Positions 9,057 through 14,714 of a DNA stretch of 64,000 bases are shown here, piece after piece (within the stretch, counting starts at the first letter, position 1; every line of letters begins with the position of its first letter). Under the pieces are notes generated by a model, which worked only from the letters and a program-made list of their open reading frames with translations, ran no database searches and had not been told where the DNA came from. The position numbers and the translations under genes are program-made. Source of the DNA: an uncultured Ruminococcus sp. (GTDB lineage Bacteria; Bacillota; Clostridia; Oscillospirales; Ruminococcaceae); the NCBI GenBank assembly GCA_945877315.1, contig CAMCRP010000009.1, positions 1 to 64,000 of the forward strand, read 5' to 3'.

Positions 9057-9130
9057 CCTTGCATTCTTGGCGATAATCGGCTATACAGCGTGTTTTGAGC
9101 CAACATTGCAAGAATGCAACAATGCAATCG
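9057..9130. other. Candidate oriT / iteron region upstream of the relaxase
   Basis: TTGCATTCTTG (9059-9069) is the exact inverse of CAAGAATGCAA (9109-9119). Further TGCAA/TTGCA copies flank both arms. MobV origins of transfer lie just upstream of mob and carry inverted repeats, which fits this position. A replication origin for the RepA-like protein is the alternative. No nick consensus could be assigned. Confidence 0.45.
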
Positions 9131-9134
9131 TCTG

Positions 9135-10211
9135 TCAATCGGGAAACACATAAAACCAATAATCTCCCGACTTTCGGGACGAAATATGCAGATTTTTCTT
9201 TGCCGTATCAAGAACACGCTTGCTGATGCCCTGCTCTTTGGCAGCGTATTCAACTTCCGTGCTTCGTATTTCTCTTTTTCCGTCAAACAGCTCCTTGAGA
9301 AAAAGCTCTGCCTGCTCCACCTTTGACGGTGCTTTTTCATAGGAATGTCCCATATCGGAGCAGACCTTGCTGATGTCAATATCGTCAAAGCCCTCCCAAG
9401 TGAGCTGCTCTCCTACGCTGAATAGAACAGCCCGACCTTCGGGAGCAAGGTTTGATTTTATGGGGATAATACAGCGTTTTCGCTTGTCATTGTCCCTGCG
9501 TCCCACAAACAGAACGCTCCTGGCTGCTGCCGTTATGTCGATAGAGCCAAGCCCCTTGTATTGAGCCTTTTTACCGCTTTTGTTCATATGCCCTATAAGG
9601 ACAACGGCACAGCTGTGTTTCTCGGCAATTGCTTCAAGTCTTGACATAACAGGCCGTATCTCATTTGCTCGGTGCATATCAACGTCTGCTCCGAGATATG
9701 CTTGTATCGGGTCCATTATCAAGAGCTTTGCTCCTGTTGATGCTATCGTATCTTCAAGCCGACTGTCGCAGAAGTGCAGAGCATCACTGCCCTCAATAAT
9801 GGTGCATATCCGACTGCAATCGGCATTGGCGGCGGTCAGTCTGGGCTTGATAGTGTCTGCAAGCCCGTCCTCGGCTGTCTGATAGATAGAAGTGATACTA
9901 TTATAAGAATATGTGTACTCCAATTCTGTCGGCAGACGCTCGCCCCTGCTCAGAATAGCGGCGATATTCAGGGCAAGGGTGGTCTTGCCTTCGCCCGGAT
10001 CACCCTGAATAATAGTCACTTTACCGAACGGAATGTACGGATACCACAGCCAATCAACGGTCGCTGCTTCGATTTCCGAGAAAAATTTTATGTCGGGGGT
10101 ATTGCATTGCGATTCTTCATATGGTATAATAGGTTCGTAATAATTATACGGAAGCTGTCCCTCGGCTGCGCCAACAGTCGGGAAAAGGACGGCTTCTTCT
10201 TTTTTATCCAT
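9135..10211 (-). CDS. RepA-type AAA ATPase / replicative helicase
   Basis: A 358-residue RecA-fold ATPase of the plasmid RepA / AAA_25 group. Walker A is GDPGEGKTT (about residue 70) and Walker B is KLLIMDPIQ (about 170), followed by VVLIGHMNKSG and the GSIDITAAARSVL segment of the RepA family. The C-terminal 70 residues form a winged-helix-like region (EYAAKEQGISKRVLD). It probably unwinds the excised circular element for replication or supports transfer. The ATG overlaps the end of the xis-like gene, so translation is coupled. Found in many integrative elements beside a HTH_17 protein and a relaxase. Confidence 0.82.
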   Translation of the reverse strand: MDKKEEAVLFPTVGAAEGQLPYNYYEPIIPYEESQCNTPDIKFFSEIEAATVDWLWYPYIPFGKVTIIQGDPGEGKTTLALNIAAILSRGERLPTELEYTYSYNSITSIYQTAEDGLADTIKPRLTAANADCSRICTIIEGSDALHFCDSRLEDTIASTGAKLLIMDPIQAYLGADVDMHRANEIRPVMSRLEAIAEKHSCAVVLIGHMNKSGKKAQYKGLGSIDITAAARSVLFVGRRDNDKRKRCIIPIKSNLAPEGRAVLFSVGEQLTWEGFDDIDISKVCSDMGHSYEKAPSKVEQAELFLKELFDGKREIRSTEVEYAAKEQGISKRVLDTAKKNLHISSRKSGDYWFYVFPD

Positions 10212-10416
10212 TCACCTCCGCCCCCTTAATATAGTTGTTGGGATCGTTGAGGAAGGAAACAAGCACATCAAAGTTGATGAACGTCCTTCTTCCAACGTGC
10301 AGGCAGGGGACTTCGTTGTTCCTGCACATACGTCTGAGGGTGTTTTCGGGCATAATGCCTGTCTTTGCCGCTTCGTGAATGGTCATAAGTGTTACAGGCT
10401 TGGTGTTTTCGGTCAT
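10204..10416 (-). CDS. Excisionase-like helix-turn-helix (HTH_17) protein
   Basis: A 70-residue DNA-binding protein of the excisionase/MerR-like HTH_17 type: IHEAAKTGIMPENTLRRMCR forms the helix-turn-helix, followed by VPCLHVGRRTFINFDVLVSFL, the typical wing and last helix. It probably directs excision with the integrase, or regulates the repA-mob operon of which it is the first gene. AAGGAGG lies 9 bp before the ATG, and its end overlaps repA by 8 bp. The promoter is predicted at 10493-10521. Confidence 0.8.
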   Translation of the reverse strand: MTENTKPVTLMTIHEAAKTGIMPENTLRRMCRNNEVPCLHVGRRTFINFDVLVSFLNDPNNYIKGAEVNG

Positions 10417-10492
10417 AAATCAATTCCTCCTTATTTTGTTTAATGTTGATTTTTTGCATTCAATAAATAAATATATCTATCGAATTATCTTG

Positions 10493-10521
10493 ATTATAGC
10501 GCAGTCAACTCTCAAAATCAA
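10493..10521 (-). promoter_or_regulatory. Predicted promoter of the xis-repA-mob operon
   Basis: Minus strand TTGATT (10521-10516), 17-bp spacer, TATAAT (10498-10493). It faces away from the promoter at 10597-10625. Confidence 0.6.
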
Positions 10522-10523
10522 GC

Positions 10524-10585
10524 GGGTTTTTTGCAATTTGTATAATTTCGTATATTTTGAATAAAACCGTGTGGGTTTTTTGCAA
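10524..10585. repeat. 13-bp direct repeat in the divergent control region
   Basis: GGGTTTTTTGCAA occurs exactly at 10524-10536 and 10573-10585, 49 bp apart, between the two divergent promoters of the mobile element. A shared operator is possible. Confidence 0.5.
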
Positions 10586-10596
10586 CAGTTTTGCTA

Positions 10597-10625
10597 TTGC
10601 CTTTTCCGAAAAAATTTGGTATAAT
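10597..10625 (+). promoter_or_regulatory. Predicted promoter of the zinc-ribbon gene
   Basis: TTGCCT (10597-10602), 17-bp spacer, TATAAT (10620-10625), 66 bp upstream of the ATG at 10692. The gap 10417-10691 otherwise contains only AT-rich sequence. Confidence 0.6.
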
Positions 10626-10691
10626 CGAAAATGAGCCAAGAAAATAGACGGAAATAGATTTGAAGCGTTTTTTTGAAATGGAGCTGATTTA

Positions 10692-11651
10692 ATGGCTGAT
10701 TACAAGTTTTTTGCGGATATGTGCATAGCGATATGCGTTGATTGTGACAATTTTAAAGAAATAATCATATACGGCGAGCCTAAAAAGGTGTTCAGATATA
10801 TAAATGGTGGGATTTTTGCAGATAAAAGCATAGAAAAAGCTGAAAGAGAGATAGGCTCGTTCCTGTTCGACCTTTCTTCCGACTGCAAAATGCTCAACTA
10901 TCTTAAAGGCAGCAGTGTTGCCGTTCCCGATGATAACGTGACGTGCGGTTATCTGAAAAAGGTAATTGATAAGGCTCTGTCTGCTCGTATCGGTGAGGAC
11001 GAGCTGGAGTGGCTCTGTAATCACCTTGAAATAACGCAGACCGTATTGATAGACAGGGATTTTGAATATCATCAGCGTCATATCAGCTTTACTCCTTCGA
11101 GAGATCCGAACACAGACCAGGCTATTGACTATCTGCTGGGCAAATACGTCAAGGACGATATGCCTATGATGATAATCAAGGGCAAGAACGGTGCGGAATA
11201 CGCTGTTACGGACGTTTCCTTGGTGTCAATGGTCGAATACTATATCCGACTGCTTTACAGCAAGAGCCTTTTCCCGAGATACTGTCTGAATTGCGGAAAG
11301 CTGTTCATTGCTAAATCGAGCCTGTTTGATGTGCTTTGCTCCGATGCTTGCAGGAAACATCGAAATTCCGAAAAGCTCAGCAGATATAAAGAAAAGCACA
11401 ATGATGAATACGAGGCTCAATATATGAAGGTGTATCAGCGGTGGTACACAAGAATAAGGCGAGCAAAGGAGAAAGGGCAGCTGGCAGGGGATAATCTGCA
11501 GCTTTGCAATGACATCTTCTCCAACTTTACATCGGAAAGCTATGAAAAGCGTAACGGTGTCCGAAACGGAGATATCTCGCCCGAAGCGTTTTCACGATGG
11601 ATCGACAATTTTGAGATTCAGATGAATATGCTTTGGGTTGATATAAAATAA
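10692..11651 (+). CDS. Zinc-ribbon protein of the element, DUF6076-like
   Basis: A 319-residue cytoplasmic protein of unknown function. A Cys4-type zinc site is visible near residue 198: YCLNCGKLFIAKSSLFDVLCSDACRK, i.e. CxxC and CxxxC separated by 14 residues, followed by a basic helical region (RKHRNSEKLSRYKEKHN) that could bind nucleic acid. This resembles DUF6076 proteins found next to integrases in clostridial elements (recalled family resemblance, not searched). GGAG is 8 bp before the ATG. It is transcribed toward the integrase and may regulate excision or replication. Confidence 0.65.
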   Translation: MADYKFFADMCIAICVDCDNFKEIIIYGEPKKVFRYINGGIFADKSIEKAEREIGSFLFDLSSDCKMLNYLKGSSVAVPDDNVTCGYLKKVIDKALSARIGEDELEWLCNHLEITQTVLIDRDFEYHQRHISFTPSRDPNTDQAIDYLLGKYVKDDMPMMIIKGKNGAEYAVTDVSLVSMVEYYIRLLYSKSLFPRYCLNCGKLFIAKSSLFDVLCSDACRKHRNSEKLSRYKEKHNDEYEAQYMKVYQRWYTRIRRAKEKGQLAGDNLQLCNDIFSNFTSESYEKRNGVRNGDISPEAFSRWIDNFEIQMNMLWVDIK

Positions 11652-11654
11652 AAA

Positions 11655-11688
11655 AATCTCCCCATCTGCTGGCACAGACAGGGAGATT
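11655..11688. terminator. Hairpin between the zinc-ribbon gene and the integrase
   Basis: AATCTCCC (11655-11662) pairs with GGGAGATT (11681-11688), with an extra TCTG/CAGA pairing inside. The clear T tract is on the minus strand, so it would best stop leftward transcription. Rightward termination is less certain. Confidence 0.5.
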
Positions 11689-11738
11689 ATAGAAGGTATC
11701 CACCCAGAAAGGACAGATCCCATCCACACGTTATTTGT

Positions 11739-11758
11739 CCTTTCGCAACCACGAAAGG
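11739..11758 (+). promoter_or_regulatory. Hairpin sequestering the integrase ribosome binding site
   Basis: CCTTTCG (11739-11745) pairs perfectly with CGAAAGG (11752-11758) around CAACCA. The 3' arm contains most of the AAAGGAG (11754-11760) that serves the integrase, so folding would mask it. Confidence 0.5.
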
Positions 11759-11768
11759 AGTAATGTCG

Positions 11769-12974
11769 ATGAACATTACAAAAAGAGAAAATGCTTACCG
11801 AGTCAGAGTATTCAATGGTAAGGACGCAGACGGGAAATTCCTCTATTCGAGTATGACCATCAGATTTGATGATCCTCGCTTTGAGGGAATGACCGAAAAG
11901 AAACGTGACAAGGCAGCCGAAGCTATTGCCTTTGAGTTTGAACAGCAGGTCAACGCTCTGGCTGTTCTTCCCAATGTCACCTTTAAGACATTTGCCGAAA
12001 GATGGTTTGTTGACTATGCAGATATTCAGCACGCAACAACCACACGGGAACGCTGTGAGGACTTCAAAGAAAGGACTTACGAAGCACTTGGCGATATGAG
12101 AATGGATAAAATCAAGACTATCCACGTTCAGAGCTTCATCAATTCGCTTACAAAGCCCGGTGTAAACAAGGTTGACCCCGAAAAGGGACTCTCTCGCAAG
12201 ACGATAAAGCATTATCTGTCATTTGTATCGAGCATCTTCGATTACGCTATTAGAATTGAAATGCTCACAAAAAATCCCTGCACCAACGTAAAGCTTCCGC
12301 CCGAGATACATTCGGAAAAGAAGATATACACTCCCGAACAGGCAGAAGGATTTGTCGATCTGCTTTACTCGGAAGCTCCTCTAAAGCATCAGCTTTTCGC
12401 AACAATCGCTATAATATGCGGTTTAAGGCGTTCCGAGATTGTCGGACTCAGGTATTGCGACATTGACGTTGACACGCATATCCTCAGAATTAAGAGGGCT
12501 GCCAACTATTCGAGAAAGAAGAAGGAAATGTATGTGGGCAACACCAAGACCGAAAGCTCTATGCGAGTGATAAAGCTCCCTCAGATCGTCATAGACCTCT
12601 TTGAAAAGTACAAGGCTCAGGAGATTCATCAGAAGAAGTTTATGGGTATAAGGCATTCCGATGAAGATTTCCTTTTCTGTGACACGACATACACTAAGAT
12701 AATGTATAACGGAATACCGTACAATTATCTCAAGAAAATGTGTGAAAAGCACGGTATGGACTTTTACGGCATTCACTCAATGCGGCACTTTGTAGCTTCT
12801 GCAATGATTTCAAAGGGAACAGATGCTAAGACCGTTTCGGAGATACTTGGGCACTCGACGCCTGCAACGACTTTGGGGATATACACTCACGCCTTCAACG
12901 AAGTCAAGGCAAGGGCAACGGACGAAATAGTCGATATGCTCCACATCAACGAAAAATATTGCCGTCAGGCTTGA
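11769..12974 (+). CDS. int: Tyrosine site-specific integrase
   Basis: A phage/Tn916-type integrase of 401 residues from the second ATG (11769). That start is chosen because AAAGGAG ends 8 bp before it and only 2 bp before the ATG at 11763. The N-terminal arm-binding domain (about 1-55) is followed by a SAM-like core-binding domain (about 60-170) and the catalytic domain. The catalytic set is complete: Arg in GLRRSE (about 220), HxxR in HSMRH (336, 339), the His of LGHS (about 361) and Tyr in GIYTH (about 372). It ends 53 bp from the right attachment repeat, and the stop codon overlaps the first arm-type repeat. It should insert and excise the element at tRNA-Pro. Confidence 0.95.
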   Translation: MNITKRENAYRVRVFNGKDADGKFLYSSMTIRFDDPRFEGMTEKKRDKAAEAIAFEFEQQVNALAVLPNVTFKTFAERWFVDYADIQHATTTRERCEDFKERTYEALGDMRMDKIKTIHVQSFINSLTKPGVNKVDPEKGLSRKTIKHYLSFVSSIFDYAIRIEMLTKNPCTNVKLPPEIHSEKKIYTPEQAEGFVDLLYSEAPLKHQLFATIAIICGLRRSEIVGLRYCDIDVDTHILRIKRAANYSRKKKEMYVGNTKTESSMRVIKLPQIVIDLFEKYKAQEIHQKKFMGIRHSDEDFLFCDTTYTKIMYNGIPYNYLKKMCEKHGMDFYGIHSMRHFVASAMISKGTDAKTVSEILGHSTPATTLGIYTHAFNEVKARATDEIVDMLHINEKYCRQA

Positions 12975-13002
12975 TTTGTCCCGATTTGACCAAAATTTGA
13001 CC
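12974..13002. repeat. Three ATTTG(T/A)CC repeats, candidate right arm-type sites
   Basis: ATTTGTCC at 12974-12981 and ATTTGACC at 12984-12991 and 12995-13002, about one helical turn apart and in the same orientation as the AGTTGTCC set inside the left end. Probably integrase arm-binding sites. Confidence 0.6.
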
Positions 13003-13027
13003 AAAGCCCATAATCTGATATAAGAAT

Positions 13028-13064
13028 AACCTCTCAACTGACGTATTAGGTCATTTGAGAGGTT
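13028..13064 (-). terminator. tRNA-Pro terminator hairpin within the right attachment repeat
   Basis: AACCTCTCAA and TTGAGAGGTT pair around an inner TGAC/GTCA stem, just past the tRNA CCA end. The same hairpin is duplicated at 4304-4340 by integration. Confidence 0.75.
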
Positions 13065-13095
13065 TGCTCTTCTGGTCGGAGTGACGGGACTTGAA
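13028..13095. repeat. Right attachment repeat (tRNA-proximal att)
   Basis: 68 bp identical to 4304-4371. It covers the last 23 nt of tRNA-Pro and its terminator. Because the integrase lies on this side, this copy came with the element and rebuilds the tRNA 3' end. Confidence 0.92.
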
Positions 13096-13149
13096 CCCAC
13101 GGCCTCTACCACCCCAAGGTAGCGCGCTACCAATCTGCGCCACACCCCG
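13073..13149 (-). tRNA. tRNA-Pro (anticodon GGG)
   Basis: A 77-nt cloverleaf with encoded CCA: acceptor CGGGGTG/CACTCCG, D arm with GGTAGCGC, anticodon stem CTACC/GGTAG with loop TTGGGGT (anticodon GGG), variable loop AGGCC, and T arm GTGGG-TTCAAGT-CCCGT-type. It is the integration target of the element to its left. Confidence 0.95.
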
Positions 13150-13300
13150 ACATTTGGTATTTTTGTTTGTCGTTCCTGACGACTATTATATCTTACCACA
13201 TTTAAATCCATTTGTCAAGGGTTTTTTCAAAATTTTTTTCACTTTTTTTGAAATAACCCCGCAAACCGCCATTTTACGAGGTTTTTCTTCAAAAAAATTT

Positions 13301-13756
13301 TTAATCAGAGCAGGAAACTTCATTAGGACGTTGAGATTCTTGTATATCACCATTATCATTTACATAAATATATCGAATAAAATCCTCATCAATCAATAAC
13401 AGATACGGACTAAAAAAGGTCCAATTATCAATATCAAGTAAAAAAGCCTCGTATTTACCATAAATATAAGTCTTTAATAATTCCTCCGAGCCGCACAGAA
13501 AACATAAATACATATTATTGTGCGATGTAGGATAATTATCATTTACATCAATATGTCCGGGTGCTGAAAAATGCAGATTACTGACAAACATATCTAATTT
13601 ATTAATTTCTATGTCATTTGCAAATCTATATTTTATATCAAAATCATTAACGTTGTCTTTGATAAATGATATTTGCTTGTCAAGTTTTATTTTCTCTTGT
13701 TTTCTTTTATTATCTGCCAATTTGGTTTGAAGCAAGTTCTTGTATTTGTCATCCAC
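13301..13756 (-). CDS. Hypothetical AT-rich protein
   Basis: About 151 residues from a GTG at 13756, chosen because GAGG lies 8 bp upstream; an in-frame GTG at 13765 would overlap that site. The N-terminal 35 residues are a charged helix (KYKNLLQTKLADNKRKQEKIKLDKQ is split around it), and the rest is beta-rich with LCFLCGSEELLKTYIYGKYEAF and FFSPYLLLIDEDFIRYIY. I do not recognise a family. The fold pattern faintly resembles SUKH/SMI1-type small proteins, but no signature supports it. It lies just outside the tRNA end of the mobile element and is AT-rich, so it may be a remnant of an earlier insertion. Confidence 0.55.
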   Translation of the reverse strand: MDDKYKNLLQTKLADNKRKQEKIKLDKQISFIKDNVNDFDIKYRFANDIEINKLDMFVSNLHFSAPGHIDVNDNYPTSHNNMYLCFLCGSEELLKTYIYGKYEAFLLDIDNWTFFSPYLLLIDEDFIRYIYVNDNGDIQESQRPNEVSCSD

Positions 13757-13795
13757 ACAAAACACCTCACATATTCCAATTTAGCATTCATTTAT

Positions 13796-13892
13796 CTAAA
13801 CACCATTTAAATCACGGAGAAGAAATCGGCGTAAAAAGCTTGCGTTTATGGGTTTTTACGCCGAGAGATTCCCGTGATTAATGGGTGTTTAG
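13796..13892. mobile_element. Palindromic MITE-like element, copy 1
   Basis: 97 bp that folds almost end to end. The ends are CTAAACACC and GGTGTTTAG, with an inner stem ATCGGCGTAAAAA/TTTTTACGCCGA. It matches the reverse complement of 28289-28385 at 96 of 97 positions. There is no coding capacity. It sits between an unknown gene and the rubrerythrin terminator. Confidence 0.8.
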
Positions 13893-13940
13893 TATTACAC
13901 ACATTATACCATACTCCCCCGCAAAAATCAATTGCAAATC

Positions 13941-13985
13941 AAAAAAACTGTGCCCCCGAAAGAAAAATCTCCCGAAAGCACAGCC
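13941..13985 (-). terminator. Terminator after rubrerythrin
   Basis: Minus strand CTGTGC pairs with GCACAG, with TTTCGGG/CCCGAAA-like inner pairing, then a seven-T run. It lies directly downstream of the gene ending at 14008. Confidence 0.7.
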
Positions 13986-14007
13986 TAAATCCTTATTTAA
14001 GAAAAGA

Positions 14008-14556
14008 TTAACCGAAGTATCTCTTGAGCAGACCTTCAAATGCGCAGCCGTGGCGAGCCTCGTCCTTAGCCATCTCGTGAACGGTATCGTGGATAGCGTC
14101 AAGGTTCTGCTGCTTAGCCATTGTAGCCAGCTTCTTCTTGCCCTCGCAAGCGCCGTTCTCAGCCATAACTCTCAGCTCAAGGTTCTTCTTTGTGGAAGAA
14201 GTAACTACCTCGCCCAGCAGCTCAGCAAACTTAGCAGCGTGCTCAGCCTCCTCGTATGCAGCCTTCTCGTAGTACATACCAACCTCGGGATATCCCTCTC
14301 TGAAAGCAACTCTAGCCATTGCAAGGTACATACCAACCTCGGAGCACTCGCCGTTGAAGTTCTCTCTCAGACCCTGTACGATCTCGGGGTCAACATCCTT
14401 TGCAACGCCTACAACGTGCTGATCAGCCCAAGCCAGACCGCCCTCGGAAGTTACCTCGTTGAACTTGCTTGCAGGAGCCTTACACTGAGGACATTTCTCG
14501 GGAGCAGCATCGCCCTCGAACACATAACCGCATACTGAGCATACAAATTTCTTCAT
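14008..14556 (-). CDS. Reverse rubrerythrin (N-terminal rubredoxin, C-terminal ferritin-like)
   Basis: 182 residues from the ATG at 14556, which has GGAGGT 7 bp upstream; the in-frame TTG further up overlaps that site. The N-terminal rubredoxin-like domain has [12 protein letters not shown] and CPQCKAP, two CxxC pairs for one iron. The ferritin-like diiron domain follows with [22 protein letters not shown] and KDEARHG. This domain order defines reverse rubrerythrin, an H2O2/O2 reductase fed by NADH-rubredoxin systems in anaerobic Clostridia. Its own terminator lies downstream; a TATAAT lies upstream near 14665 but no clear PerR box. Confidence 0.92.
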   Translation of the reverse strand: MKKFVCSVCGYVFEGDAAPEKCPQCKAPASKFNEVTSEGGLAWADQHVVGVAKDVDPEIVQGLRENFNGECSEVGMYLAMARVAFREGYPEVGMYYEKAAYEEAEHAAKFAELLGEVVTSSTKKNLELRVMAENGACEGKKKLATMAKQQNLDAIHDTVHEMAKDEARHGCAFEGLLKRYFG

Positions 14557-14714
14557 ATTGATTACCTCCAAATTTTACATTTATGTCAAACTCGCAAAGG
14601 AATTCGACATGATTTCTGTGAATAATGTAATTTACAACATTATTATAACATAGAGGCAATTGACATTCATCAACAAACAGTGAATTAAATTTAAATAATA
14701 ATAACTATTACTGA

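Larger units (their letters stand above)
4304..13095. mobile_element. Integrative mobilizable element at tRNA-Pro(GGG)
   Basis: An element of about 8.7 kb bounded by a 68-bp perfect direct repeat (4304-4371 and 13028-13095). The right repeat is the 3' end and terminator of an intact tRNA-Pro gene. It encodes a tyrosine integrase beside the tRNA, an Xis-like DNA-binding protein, a RepA-type helicase, a MobV relaxase, a zinc-ribbon protein, and AbiH plus PH/SHOCT-like cargo. There is no type IV secretion or coupling protein, so it should be mobilizable by a helper and not self-transmissible. Candidate integrase arm sites sit just inside both ends. The cargo end is visibly more AT-rich than the flanking chromosome. 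Confidence 0.88.

Noticed and set aside
11592-12212. 206-residue minus-strand ORF over the integrase start
   Set aside because: It is antisense to the integrase, whose catalytic residues are complete, and has no ribosome site.
14572-14714. PerR box in front of rubrerythrin
   Set aside because: TTATAATAATGTTG matches only one half of the box; the second half is too degenerate to claim.
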